In this document: positions 30,490 through 42,257 of the stretch, one piece after another
Position numbering within the stretch: position 1 is the first letter of the stretch
How the letters are laid out: each line of letters opens with the position of its first letter
Source of the DNA: Phoma sp. XZ068
Lineage: Eukaryota > Ascomycota > Dothideomycetes > Pleosporales > Didymellaceae
DNA: 64,000 bases
Assembly: GCA_004835665.1 (NCBI GenBank)
Contig: RBKR01000015.1
Span: 806,001 to 870,000, forward strand
Reading direction: 5' to 3'
Notes under the pieces: model-generated
Databases searched by the model: none
Told to the model about the DNA's origin: nothing
The model's input: the letters and a program-made list of their open reading frames with translations, nothing else
Position numbers and translations under genes: made by a program

Positions 30490-31989
30490 ATGACTGTCAT
30501 GTTTGCTTCTTCTCATCACCCCATTCCGCGACAGCCGGGGTCTAGGGATGACTTGGGCCCCTTTTTGAATGTTGTCACTTGGATTCTACTTATTACTTCC
30601 GCATTGGCTGTTGTGACAAGACTTATCACGAAGCGCGCTTTGAGGCGGCGGGTCGATGTTGACGATGCATTCGCTCTTCTAGCTTTGGTAAAGAAGACCC
30701 ACTAGGCTGCCTTATACCCCAGACTGACGATCGACACCCAGATTACCAGCATTGGGTCTGGAGCATCTGTTAGCATTCAAGTCGCAAATGGCTTGGGTCG
30801 GGACTTCTCGACATTGAATGAGAAGGAGATTGAAGCCTACCTGAAGGTATGACTGTTGTTCTGGCTTGTGTTTGGATATGGACGCTGACCACTCGCTTCA
30901 TAGGCTGAATATGCGAACAAGATATTATATATCGCGACGTTGGCTCTGGCAAAGCTATCTATCATATCGCTGCTCATGATCCTCACCGCATCGGACAGGC
31001 ACCGCCACTTGGGGTTCGGGCTGGTCGGCTTGATCGCGCTGTGGGGCATTGTGTCGGTACTGGCTACATCATTTCAGTGCGGCAGCACTTATCCATGGCG
31101 TACAGTTGATCCTGAACGCGAATGTATTGACTTCGTAAGTCAAATAATTACTCAATTCGCGTCTCAGATTTTACTAATGCTGAACGCAGATCGCTTTCTG
31201 GCAAGGCATGGGTGTTGTAAACATGTTGACTGACCTAGCGCTGATTCTGTTTCCGGTTCATGTTATCGTTACACTTCAGATGAGCATGGCTAAGAAGGTC
31301 ACTATACTTACATTCTTCGGAGCGCGATCGTTGTACGGCTTCTTCCCCATTGTTTCAAGAAGTTCAAGCTCACAACCTGCAGGGATATCGTTGCGACCGT
31401 GGTCCAGATGGCTTACATCCGTGGATTTGCCTCTGATAATCCAACTCGAGATCTCTGGAACTGGACACTCGTCACTCAAATCATCGAGTGTATCACCATC
31501 CTCACATCCTGTATCCCCTATCTTCGTCCCCTTCTCGAGTCGATCCCTTCAGGTCTTTACGGCTCCGACGAGATACGTCGCCGCGGCACACCGTCTGAAT
31601 TAGGCTACTCGCGCAGGAAAGATGGATCGTACCAACTAAGCAGCACGGACTCAAAACCAGGAGGTACGAGTCCGTGGATCAGACCACAGAGTAGGAAGAG
31701 TCGTACCGAAAGCAGCATGAAACGATTTTTGCCTATGCTCTCGCAGGACAGAACAACACACTCGAACTCGGCTTCTGGTATACCAGGAGGCCCACGCAGA
31801 CTAGACGGGCGAATAGATGTTGAGATCACAGCCATAAAAAATAAAACTGAGAAAGACAAGAAGTGGGAAACAGACAGTATAGGAAGCAATTCCAAGATCT
31901 TGAAGACCACAGTCGTTAGTGCTGAGTGGGAAGAGGCGCAACGGCAAAGCAGGGAGGCTTCTGTGGATGAGATCAAAGTTCTACGATAA
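30490..31989 (+). CDS. Rhodopsin-domain integral membrane protein, second copy
   Basis: Five exons (30490-30687, 30742-30846, 30904-31134, 31190-31332, 31383-31989) give 427 residues; every phase closes. Landmarks are the first helix LNVVTWILLITSALAVV, the RVDVDDAFALLAL loop, AEYANKILYIATLALAKLSI, the TYPWRTVDPE loop, FWQGMGVVNMLTDLALILFPVHVI and FGARSLDIVATVVQMAYI. The exon 4/5 join at 31332/31383 restores the last of these. The tail after the seventh helix is about 150 residues, Ser- and Lys-rich. It differs from the copy at 347-1628 in length, loops and intron positions, so it is not a recent duplicate. No CFEM domain is present. The ligand is unknown. Confidence 0.85.
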
Positions 31990-33699
31990 AGTAGTGTACT
32001 TCCAGCAATATGCCAACCACTTCTTATGATATCACAAATGCTTTTTCTTAGATGTACAGAACTACCCAAGTAGTCGTGAGATTGTAGAGTCCGCTCGAGG
32101 AAGTTGATGGCAACCCTGCGCCTGAAGCCGACTTCATTAATTGTATCTGGAGTGCCATGTCTCGAATGACTAACCGCAGACACTGAGCCCTCGCTCAATG
32201 ACGCGGAATGCAGTTTCAGTCTGCCCTTTAGCTCAGCCATGACAGTGACAGGTACACGATTGACGATCAACACAAGTGTACTTTACGTATACAGGCAACG
32301 CTTGCTACTGCCCAAGACCTTGTGCATCGCTTGGGCGTTGTACCTCGTGCGATGTGTGAAACAGGGGTCTCGGGAGCGACACGGAAGTATGGGCGTGGGA
32401 AGGCATTGGCTGCATGCTTCCATATGCAAGCAAACGATCGGACATGCTTCAAGAGTTACAGTATGTCTTCGCAGGTAGCCGACTGCTGTGGTGCCTTCAA
32501 ATGACGCCACAGCGTGCATGTGGATGCGTCTGAAGAATATGTGGTAAACTCATGCCAAGGACCGATGCATGGCTACTCGCACTTTTGGTCTCCAGCCTTG
32601 CGCTGGTACTTCGATTGTGTCTCCAATGATCGAGGTACAAAAGCCTTAGTCCTCTTGATCCGAGAAAAGGTTATCGTAAGCCGTTGGGTATGTGGGTGAA
32701 GCTGAAAAGGATCGATTGATGCAGAAAGCCCACGTGGTCCACATTAGCTAAGCACAGGAATGGCGTTCCACAAGGTAGTACCATCCCTTCATTCTCCTTC
32801 CCAACCACCTCGTCACCCAGGATCTTGCCCTGGCTCGTCCTACAACCTATCTGCGGGGAGCCACAGGTCTAATCAAAATGGACTGGCAGCCGTTTCTGTT
32901 GCCACTTAATCCATGCCTTCATACCCATCAGCATGCCGCCTGTTCAACGACGCTATCCTATCGATGTGTCCCGTGTGACGCGGATCTCACTATTGATAAT
33001 CTGAATCCTTTGGCCTTTCCGCTATCTCCACAAAAGGAATACTGCCCCTTCTCATATAGAACACGGATGGTGAGCCAACTGTTCGAATGGGGAGATGCTG
33101 CAGCTTAGACGAGTAAGCAATTAGCCACCAATGCATGGTCTGTGGTTTTCAGATAGACAAGAACGTTACCAGGCAGGATCATCATCCATGGCTGCCACCT
33201 GGGAAGACATGGGAGCAAGGGGTAATGCTCCGATGCATGCCACGGCTTTCTGCAGCTCCTCCAAGCCCCAGCTGTGCGACCTAGCAAACGAATCAGTGCT
33301 CATCCTCGAGCTACTCCCTCAGACTACGAATGCGGTGCAATATGATGAGATGACGCCGTCACTGCAGCGCCCTACAAACGCTTCAGCTGCGCGGAGAGTT
33401 GTCTTAGCGGCTTGCCTTCTCAACGCTTCAGTGCAGTGCCGAGCCATACCGCCTAGTCCTCATCGCCTACCGTTCTTGCCGGAACACATGGCTCACGTTA
33501 CCTCAGAAGGGGATAAATATCAAGAATGACTTGCATTGCATGTGTCCCGTATCACGATCTCCCTTCCACGTACCGTCAATCCTTTCACAATCTGCCTGCT
33601 TGTCCTCTTTTGGCTCAGCACGTCATCTCAACGGCAGTATTGTTTATCTGCCGCTGAGCCTCTTCAAGGTCGAGCGTTTACAATTGACGGTTCCTCGAT
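31990..33699. other. Long intergenic region, no gene seen
   Basis: About 1.7 kb without a supportable gene; the largest frame (132 codons, 33131-33529) has no family features. The right end is the promoter and leader of the permease gene. No repeat ends or tRNA were seen. Confidence 0.5.
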
Positions 33700-35679
33700 A
33701 TGGAGAAGCATATTGAGCTTCAGGCAGTCGATGGCGATGTTCTGCGGAATCGCCGGGACAAGGACTCGATCTCGGACGTCAAAGGTCAAGAGTTCGATCG
33801 TGATCGATATGAGCTGGCAAGAGTGGGTAAGGAGCAGGTGTTGAAGGTTTGTACTTCCCTATCAACCAGATTACAATGAACTGATATCTGCAGCGTCGCT
33901 TTGGCCTAGTGTCCATGACCGGTCTTTCCTGCGGGTTGATGTGCACATGGGAAAGTCTGCTTGTGTAAGTTACGACACGAAACTGACCTCGAGTTGACCA
34001 CTCTAACTTCTGGACAGCATTTTTGCTACCGGCTTCCAAAAGTGGGTTGACCCTTTTCATACACCAAAAAACTTCCTAATCCAAACAGTGGCGGGCCTGC
34101 GGGTCTGATTTACGGCTTCATCCTTATCTGGCTCGGCAACTTCTCGGTCTTCATCTGCATTGGTGAGCTAGCAAGTGCTGTACCAACGGCAGGAGGTCAA
34201 TACCACTGGGTATCCTTGCTTGCACCACGGTCGAACAAGCGGTTCTTCAGCTACATCACGGGTACTTTCTTCAGCCTCTGAAGTTGATAAATTTCAAAGC
34301 CTGCGTTCACTAACGAGGATAGGCTGGCTCACCGTCATTGGCTGGATCGCGGCTCTCACCTCAGTCTGCTTCTTCGTATCCGATCTGATCCTGCAGTTGG
34401 CGACTATGAACAATCCTGACTCCTACGTACGGGAGAATTGGCATGCAACGTTGCTCCTATGGGCTGTACTGATGCTTTGTGTTTTCATCAACGTATTCGT
34501 CAGTGGAGCGTTGCCGACCATCGAAGTCATTGTCCTCATCGTCCATGTCCTAGGATTCTTTGGGATCTTGGTGCCATTGGTGTATCTCACACCTGCACAC
34601 AACTCTGCCAAGGACATCTTTACCACTTTTAACAACAAAGGGCAGTGGCCTACTCAAGCACTGGCTTTCTTCGTTGGTTTGCAGGGCAATGCTCTCGCTT
34701 TTGTCGGAACTGATTCGGTCGTGCACGTAAGTCCAGCCCGATAAACTATCCTCTTTGCACTCAACCCACACCTAACTCTTGCAGATGTCAGAAGAAGTCA
34801 GAAACGCCAGTACCGATGTCCCACGCTCGATGTTGCTGAGTCTCGGCATCAACGGAACACTTGCTGTGGGGCTATTACTCGCTGTGCTCTTCAGTGCAAT
34901 TGACATCGAACGGCTGCTTACAGAGGAGTCGGACCTGTCGCCTTTCATCCGAATCTTCCAGGATGCTGTTGGCTCAAAAGCTGGTGCTACTATCATGGTC
35001 AGCATTATCATTTCTCTTGAGTTTTGTAGCGCCATGGGTTGCTTGGCTGCTGCATCTCGCATGACCTGGTCTTTTGCTCGTGACAGAGGGCTGCCTTTCT
35101 CTCGCGCTCTTAGTCTGGTAAGAGGTCACAGTTTGGACGATGCGCTAATTCACCACTAATCCTTCACAGATTGACAAGCGCACTACCATCCCCGTCGTTG
35201 CTATTGTCGTCGTCACAGTTTTCGCCGCGCTCCTCTCCCTTATCAACATTGGCAACAGCGCCGCCTTCAATGGAACTATTTCGCTCGTCCTAGAGGGCTT
35301 TTACCTCTCCTACCTGCTCGCTATCGGTCTGCTCCTCTGGCGTCGTGTGCGTGGCGATCTCGACAGTCAAAACGCTGAGCTAGCGATCTTCAACTCTTCG
35401 CCGCACCACGACGAGACATACGACCGCAGCCTCACCTGGGGACCCTGGCGTCTCAAGGGTGCTCTTGGTGTCGCGAACAATGCAGTAGCGATATGCTATC
35501 TGCTCCTCATCATCTTCTTCAGCTTCTGGCCCACACAAATGAACCCAACAGCAGAGATGATGAACTGGGCTGTCGTGGTCACTGGTGGCGTTGCGACCTT
35601 CTCAGTTGTGTACTATGTCATCTTCGCGAGGAAGAGCTACACTGGACCGATCGTTGAGGTCGATCCGCATGTTATGTGA
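33700..35679 (+). CDS. APC-family amino-acid/GABA permease (Uga4/choline-type)
   Basis: Seven exons (33700-33846, 33894-33964, 34018-34041, 34089-34261, 34323-34726, 34785-35117, 35170-35679) give 553 residues. The 49-residue cytoplasmic N-terminus is charged. The core begins with RRFGLVSMTGLS, then GGPAGLIYGFILIWLG, the ELASAVPTAGGQYHW signature of the family, MSEEVRNASTDVPRSM in the middle and TIPVVA before the last helices. These features place it with the fungal GABA, choline and polyamine permeases of the amino acid-polyamine-organocation superfamily. Exon 3 is a 24-nt microexon (encoding IFATGFQ); without it the first helix is broken, so it is well supported. The substrate cannot be assigned. 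Confidence 0.93.
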
Positions 35680-36307
35680 GGAATGGAGCCAACAGTGGGA
35701 TGAAGCGTCCAGCAAAGTGTACGCAAAGACTAGCAGCCGGCGTCAAAGTTTCTTTTGGGTGTGTTGATGAACGATTCTTTTGGCATTGTAGGTTTCTTGG
35801 GTGAAACGGCGGTACCTTGATTTTCTTGGCTAACCGTAGGTTGACATATTTCTATGTAGTATGATAACGAATTCATGAGTTAACGTATCTTGTGGGTATG
35901 GCTGTTGACTACAAAACGAGTGATCTACCGTAGCTGGAGATTTGCGGTCATCTTATGGCCTGACCGAGTCGTAGACACAAGAATCAAAAATGAATCAGGG
36001 ACTACGACGCATTAAGGGCCTTCTCCAGCACGTGGCGTGTGTCGAAAGGGATCGTGAGTTGAATATGGTGGTCATGTGCACGTGAACTCCTGCGAAGACG
36101 CGTCATTCCCGGTGCTTCGTTCCTGACCGCGATCAGCGCCGCTCCACCTTCAATATCATTTCACCCTTTCCCTGCAAACCTATTTTTACATTTTGTAATG
36201 CTTGTTCTTTCTCTTCCCTACTAATTCTAATGATTAGCCCGCGTCAATACCGCTGATGCACCGCCCAATATCTCTGCTTGTGGAGCGTTGAGGACGCTCA
36301 CAGCACC
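35680..36307. other. Intergenic region, promoter of the RBR gene at the right
   Basis: Tandem plus-strand genes flank it. It contains 3' sequence of the permease gene and a pyrimidine-rich region (about 36160-36230) before the RBR start codon. No other feature was seen. Confidence 0.5.
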
Positions 36308-38254
36308 ATGGCCACCGTTTTCTCCTCCCTCGTACGACCTGCGATTCTACGACGGGCCTCAACCGACCCACACGAAGCTACGGGCTCAACGCCGTCATGT
36401 CGTAGAGATGCCGCAGAAGAGAACGATCTTCGCAACCTAAATGTATCCTTACAAGCGCTTAGCGAAATCTTCCCAGATGTGCAACCCGAGGTCTTCCGAG
36501 AGATGCTGGCTTCCTTCAGCGAGGAGAGCAGGCTCCAGGTCATAACGGAGGCGCTGCTGAGACATGGAGACAAGTGGGTGCGAGGACGCTACCGCATGCC
36601 GGCTGAGCAGGAGGAGCAGAGGGAAACGGCGCATAAGTACAGGTACCGGGAGCGAGACACTGGGACAGACACGCGCGGCAGGCCTCTCGTGCTTGAGGAC
36701 ACTTTTCGCTCAAAGCACTACAAAGAGGCGGCAAAGCAAGCGCTGTATCAAGAGTTCAAGGGCCTGAGCCATTCAACCATCAGGGCTGTGTTAGCCGAGT
36801 ACAACTGGAGCTACACACAAGCACGCCCAACGCTTTTGGATCTGTCAAGTAGGAGCTGGAGGTCCAGTATCACGAATTTTCTCATGCGCCGAAAAACGCC
36901 ATCTGCGAAAGACCACCCGTTGGTGCTGTGGACAGCTGCGGATCCGAGCACCGGTCGCCGAAGGTCCCCTCTACTTGTCAAGACCAAGGACGACGAGCTG
37001 AACCGCGAGCTTTACGCGAACCTTGTAGTGCCCGAACTGGCTAAGCAGCGGACTGAGCAACTACAACAGGATTCTGAGCTGGCGTGGAAGCTGCACGAAG
37101 AGGAGGCCGAGCGAGAAAGCGAGATGTACGACTGCGAATGCTGCTTCATGCCAAATACGCTGGAGCAGATGTCTACCTGCCATGTCGAGGCCCACTACAT
37201 TTGCTTCCGCTGTGTCCGGCATGCTATCAACGCTGCGTTGTATGACCAGGGCTGGGCACGCAACATCAACACGGAGCTTTGCACACTCAAGTGTATTGCG
37301 CCTATAGCAGATGGAGACTGTCAGGGGTGCATCCCACTTGGCTTCGTTCGCCGTGCATTACTGGAGGAGAAGGACGGCCAAGACAACGTCAACAAGCTCG
37401 ACGAACGCTTCAACAACGAAGCGCTCATCAAGTCACAACTGCCTCTAGCTCGATGTCCGTTCTGCTCTTATGCTGAACTAGATGATTTCGCCCTGCCGAA
37501 CGCGAATCTGCTTGCGGACCTTCGACTCAAACCTCGCCCCATCGTGCTAGCATCCCTGGCATCTGTTCCGCTCCTTGAGCTACTGTGCTTCAAAGCCACA
37601 CAAACCATCGTGCTCCTTCTCGTCCTCGTCTACGCCGCCTTCGCACTCCTCTTCCGCGTACCAATCATCGCGCCCTTCCAATCAGCCCTCCGCCGCATCC
37701 ACCTCAAGCGCCGAGGCCTTCGCTTCCAATGTCTCTCACCGACTTGTAGCCGCGCCTCCTGCCTCTCCTGCGCAGCGCCCTGGCACGACCCACATACTTG
37801 CTACTCCTCGCAGCTCACGTCCCTCCGTCTCACCCTCGAGCGTGCAACGACCGATGCGGTAAAACGCACGTGTCCACAATGCAACCTCGGCTTTGTCAAG
37901 TCGGAAGGCTGCAACAAGCTCATTTGTCTGTGCGGATACTCGATGTGCTATGTTTGCCGGCAGGGGTTGGCAGTAGAGGGATACCATCACTTCTGTCAGC
38001 ACTTTCGCGAGACTCCTGGTGAGACGTGCAGGGAATGTAGCAAATGCGACTTGTATCGTGTGGAGGACGAGGAGAGGGTGATGAAGAGGGCGAAAGAGAG
38101 CGCCGAGGCTGAGTGGTGGGAGAGTCAGGGTGAAGGCGCGCAGAAGGGGCTAAAGAATGAAGTCGGAAAGGGGAACAGAATGGGTGCGCTTGGAGCTAGA
38201 AAGAAGGATTGGGAGTCATGGGTTGAAGGGGCTCTGGAAACGTTTCTGGTGTAG
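36308..38254 (+). CDS. RBR-type E3 ubiquitin ligase (RNF216/TRIAD3-like) with hydrophobic insert in the IBR
   Basis: A single exon of 648 residues from the first ATG of the frame. The N-terminus contains a CUE-like helical stretch (LSEIFPDVQPEVFREML). RING1 runs from CECCFMP (about residue 275) through CFRCVRHAI and CTLKC...CQGC. The IBR begins CPFCSYAE (about 382), is interrupted by ~90 residues, and resumes as QCLSPTCSRASCLSC. RING2 is CPQCNLGFVKSEGCNKLICLCG with catalytic Cys535 in SEGC, then CYVCRQ and GYHHFCQH. The RING2 and the trailing FCQH block match RNF216/TRIAD3. Such ligases pass ubiquitin through a RING2 cysteine thioester. The insert contains two strongly hydrophobic stretches (about residues 408-455), which could be a membrane hairpin; I do not know this from other RBR proteins. 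Confidence 0.9.
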   Translation: MATVFSSLVRPAILRRASTDPHEATGSTPSCRRDAAEENDLRNLNVSLQALSEIFPDVQPEVFREMLASFSEESRLQVITEALLRHGDKWVRGRYRMPAEQEEQRETAHKYRYRERDTGTDTRGRPLVLEDTFRSKHYKEAAKQALYQEFKGLSHSTIRAVLAEYNWSYTQARPTLLDLSSRSWRSSITNFLMRRKTPSAKDHPLVLWTAADPSTGRRRSPLLVKTKDDELNRELYANLVVPELAKQRTEQLQQDSELAWKLHEEEAERESEMYDCECCFMPNTLEQMSTCHVEAHYICFRCVRHAINAALYDQGWARNINTELCTLKCIAPIADGDCQGCIPLGFVRRALLEEKDGQDNVNKLDERFNNEALIKSQLPLARCPFCSYAELDDFALPNANLLADLRLKPRPIVLASLASVPLLELLCFKATQTIVLLLVLVYAAFALLFRVPIIAPFQSALRRIHLKRRGLRFQCLSPTCSRASCLSCAAPWHDPHTCYSSQLTSLRLTLERATTDAVKRTCPQCNLGFVKSEGCNKLICLCGYSMCYVCRQGLAVEGYHHFCQHFRETPGETCRECSKCDLYRVEDEERVMKRAKESAEAEWWESQGEGAQKGLKNEVGKGNRMGALGARKKDWESWVEGALETFLV

Positions 38255-39612
38255 AGTGATGGGTTATTGCATCTGTTATGGCGTTACGGGGCATGGTGAG
38301 GCAAAGATACCCAGCGTTCACACGCTTTCTTTTGTTCATATGTAATTGGTTTTAATCAGCATATCTTACTCTTATTACATTGCTAGATGGTAGCTAGAAT
38401 CAAAAAGTTGACATCATCTGGATCGCATTCCACGTCTCTCACGAGAATCAAAATTAGTGAAACGCGTTTTTGTTTTTATTCCTAGTGGTTGTCGACGACA
38501 CCTCAATATAACGATGTTCTGGAAAAAACGAAAATACGGTTACCCTACCTACATGGGCGGAGGCGTATGTTGTCACAACTTCATGCCTCATTCCAAAGAC
38601 CATCTTTGAAGCAGAATACACATGAGGCCTCAAACATACCAGTACGACGCTTTCTTCACAAATTTTACTCTAAAATGGGTAGATTACCGTTCATGTGTCC
38701 TCCTTTCTGGGCCACTGCTTGACTTCGAGGCAAACGCTATCAACCTCACTACATGTGGTCACCAAAATCAACAAGCATATCACCTGACGTGGTCTTCCAC
38801 CCCTGTATTGAACGACCTATTTCGTTCACAGCTCCGAGACTCCTAAGTGTTCGTGTCGCTGGGACTTTGTTACCGCACACTACTTCCATTCAAACTTCAA
38901 CACTTCGGCATTTCGTATATGGCTCCGCTCTGTTTCTCTCCTAAATAACACCCACCACAACGCCATGTGCTGGAAACTCTTCACGTCCATGTCAAAGCCA
39001 ACAAAAAGAACGAAACACTCTACTATTTCTCCCGACAACGAACCCAAAAAATGGCAAGAAGACTTGATGGGAGACGAGCGTTTGCGCTGCAAAAAGGAAA
39101 GAAAAGTGCTTTATGTCTGTTCTGCAGACTTCTAAGAGTACTTAGAGATTCCACCTGTGTACTGCACTGTTCCTCCAACATTCTGCTTTGACTTCGGTTT
39201 TGAAAATCGTCACGATGGACCAAATGGTTTTCTGCTGTGCTCTCTGCTGAAAAACTGATTGACAATTCTTATGCCGAAGGGCGGAGACTGTCGCCCATGA
39301 GGTGGCTGAAATGGTGATTGATTTCGGTGATGCGGCTGTTGACCAAAAGCGCGAGCGAAGAGAACCCCGGGCTTTGTTGCCGTTCGTGGCGCCTATATAA
39401 AATATGACGAAAACAGTCCATGTTCCAACAAAGGACTCAGGCAATTGATAGTGGGTATGGTGAACTTGTGTCAGAGCCTAGTAATATTCCACGCATACTC
39501 TCAGAACCTTCTTGAACGCATCACTCGTAAAATCGACAGGGTCATCACACGTTGATGAGAATCTATGACTTTTGCATTATAATCGTAACCCAAACTCCAA
39601 AATTATGCGAAA
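38255..39612. other. Convergent 3' region, no gene seen
   Basis: About 1.36 kb between the 3' ends of the RBR and L-galactonate dehydratase genes. AT-rich patches occur around 38340-38560. Short frames on both strands have no recognisable motif. No RNA gene was seen. Confidence 0.5.
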
Positions 39613-41252
39613 CTAATACTTCTCGCCATTAAGGATGGGCTTCGCCTCCTCACTCTTCCACCAGCTCACGCCCTCCTTTCCAGGATACGAGAACTTGTCC
39701 ATGGACTCTGGCTTCATCTCCACGCTGTAACCGGGCTCAGTCGGTGTGACATAGTAGCCCTTCTCAATCCTGCTTGGGTGGTAGAAGTGCTCGTGCAGGT
39801 GGTCGACGTATTCAAGCACGCTCTTCTTGCCCGATACAACGACGTAGTCGATTGTTGACAGGTGCTGGGTGTACTCGGGGAGACCGACGCCGCCGGAGTG
39901 GGGAACGATGGGGACGCCGAATTTGGCGGCCATGAGGAGCACGGCGATGACTTCGTTGACGCCGCCGAGACGGCAGGCGTCGATTTGGCAGATGTCGATG
40001 GCGCCGGATTGAAGGAATTGCTTGAACATGACGCGGTTTTGGCACATTTCGCCGGTCGCGACGCCGATGCCGAAGGGCTTGAGGGCTTCGCGGATTGCCT
40101 TGTGGCCGAGGACTATTAATTTGTTAGTACAAGTCTTAGGATGTGAGGAAAGGGGAGTACGTACCATCATCGGGGCTGGTGGGCTCCTCAATGAACCAGG
40201 GCTTGAACTCCTTGAGCTGCTTCATGTACTCGATTGCCTCAGGAACACTCCAGACCTGGTTGGCGTCGACCATGAGCACGTTGCCCTTGTCGTAACCGAT
40301 GATCTCGCGCGCAAGGCTCAGGCGGTGCCTGTCCTGTGCAACATCACTGCCGACCTTGAGCTTGAAGTGGCGGTAGCCCTTGCTCAGTGTCTCCTGAAGG
40401 AGTGCCTTCATCTTGTCTTCGCCGTAGCCCAGCCAGCCAGCTGATGTGGTGTAGGCAGGAACAGCCTGCGAGTCGAGAGCCTCTTGCAGACGCTCCTTCT
40501 TGCCTTGCTCGGACTTGGTGAGGATCTCGAGAGCCTCCTCGGGAGTGAGGGCATCGGTGATGTAGCGGAAGTCGATCAGGTCGACGACCTGCTGTGGTGT
40601 CATGTCTGCGACGATGCGCCAGACAGGCTTTCCGACTGTCTTGGCCCAGAGATCCCAGATGGCGTTGACAACAGCACCGAGGGCGAGGTGAATGACACCC
40701 TTCTCAGGGCCGATCCAGCGAAGTTGTGAGTCGTTGACGAGATGGCGCCATGTCTTGCCCCAGTTCTCAACGAGGGACTCGAGGGTTCGGCCCTTAACGC
40801 GGTCTGCAAGGTGGGCGATGGCGGAGCATACGATCTCGTTGCCACGGCCAATTGTGAATGTCTAAGGAAGTCAGCACGACAGAAAACTAAATGGTTATTG
40901 AACTATTGTTTCGGTTTTAAGCAATTTCTATGAAACCTTCAATGCTCCAAGCGACGGTGAAGCGTGACCAAAGGGTAGCTGCTCCATTCGTTCTCCGCTT
41001 GGAGAACAACAAATTTCATGTAGAAAGTAAAAAGGAATCTGACTCACCATTCCATGTCCAGAAAACTCAGAATCTGTGCTCAGGATGCAGTAAGCAGAGG
41101 AGTAGTCACCCGCCGCATTCATGGCATCGGAGCCAGTCTTGTCGAGGGATGTCTGCAGCAAGGTGTCAGCCAATGTCACTGAGGGTTGCCGAGCAGGTTT
41201 TACATACCGGGAACCGAACATCCCTTGTCTCAACGCCTGTGATAGTAACCAT
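39613..41252 (-). CDS. lgd1: L-galactonate dehydratase
   Basis: Four exons (transcript order 41252-41208, 41152-41048, 40861-40165, 40112-39613) give 448 residues. The protein belongs to the enolase superfamily, mandelate-racemase branch. It converts L-galactonate to 2-keto-3-deoxy-L-galactonate, the second step of fungal D-galacturonate (pectin) catabolism. Visible residues: the KLKVG motif with Lys217/Lys219, metal ligand Asp249 in VDANQ, EEPTSPDD at 275-282, Glu304 in ATGEMCQN and His354 in VPHSGGVGLP. RDVRFPTSLDKTGSDAMN at the N-terminus and the PGKEGVSWW tail match the characterised fungal LGD1 layout closely. The related L-fuconate dehydratases (ENOSF1) share the fold, but the N-terminus and C-terminus favour LGD1. 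The first two exons are 45 and 105 nt. The other pathway genes are not in this window. Confidence 0.93.
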
Positions 41253-42257
41253 TTTGGTGGTGTGGTGGTTTTGGTAGAGGGGTGTTGTGGTCGTTCCGAG
41301 GATTCGGAATGAAGTGTGCAGTACCCCGCGAAGCTTCAAGCAGTAATCTAAAGCTTGGTTTGAAAGTTTTGGGTATCAAAAGATATAGCAAGATGCAAAG
41401 AATCGCTGGTAGAAGTGCAATAATTGATTGACAATTACCGCGGCGTTCCAGCTGCTTTATACAATCTTGCAACGCGTCGGACTCAATCCCACTAACCCCC
41501 ACATTGGCTGGGGTTCTGGAAAAGGGATCCATGATTACCCCACCGCCGAGCCCCCATTCGTGGAGAAACTGTCGCCGCAGCCACAGACAACCCCAAGCAA
41601 GCGGGCTGGTGAGGCCCCGATTTTGAGCCGCGTGAGCGTTTAATCTGCTTCTGGGGCACAGTGAATGGCACACGTGAGCCCCGAACGGTAGATGAGACCC
41701 CGCAATATCAATGCGGCAATTTGATTGAGGCTCTGAAAGCTTCGGTTGTTGGCAAGAAGCTTGGTCTTGACCAGGCAGACGTGATGAGCATGCATGAACA
41801 ATATAAGAGGGGTTCACGGTAGAGTGAATAGCATGGGTAATTGATTGAGATGTTACCTTGTTACAGCCTTGACTATCCTGGTTTGTTGAATTCTGGAATA
41901 TTTACGGCCGTGGACCACTAGTGGAAACCGACTGCCCTGGGGCTTGAAGCATATTACTCCACGCTGGGATGCGCTAAAGAGCGGACTTACTAAATCGGGT
42001 CCAGACATGGGAAGTAATAGCGCGCGTGTGCTGGGATGAAACATGGGAGAGTGGTCGAGACAAGCGAGAAGCTGTTGATTGTCCACGAGTACGCTTGCTC
42101 CTGCGCATTAGCACTCTCCAAGAACTGGAAAGACACACCTTGGTAACCATCAATTGCTGTAACCTCCACTACATAGGTATTCGTATGCTTCAAGATCCGA
42201 AGACCCTAGAGCATATCAATTGCTGAACTCCTGTCAAAACCCCCCCAATGTGCTTAC
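41253..42257. other. Upstream region of lgd1 with several CreA-like motifs
   Basis: About 1 kb between the start of lgd1 and the 3' end of the RBM25-like gene, both on the minus strand. CTGGGG occurs at 41508-41513, 41651-41656 and 41937-41942 on the plus strand, and GCGGGG on the minus strand at 41698-41703. All match the CreA consensus SYGGRG, which would fit glucose repression of a pectin-catabolism gene. The motif is short, so the cluster is only suggestive. Confidence 0.35.

Noticed and set aside
33131..33529. 132-codon plus-strand frame
   Set aside because: No family features, Cys/Pro/Ala-rich mix typical of noncoding frames; sits in a 1.7-kb empty stretch.
41254..41260. CCACCAA (minus strand) just before the lgd1 start, matching the GaaR core CCNCCAA
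   Set aside because: Only two bases from the start codon, too close for an activator site; likely chance in a repetitive GGTGG tract.
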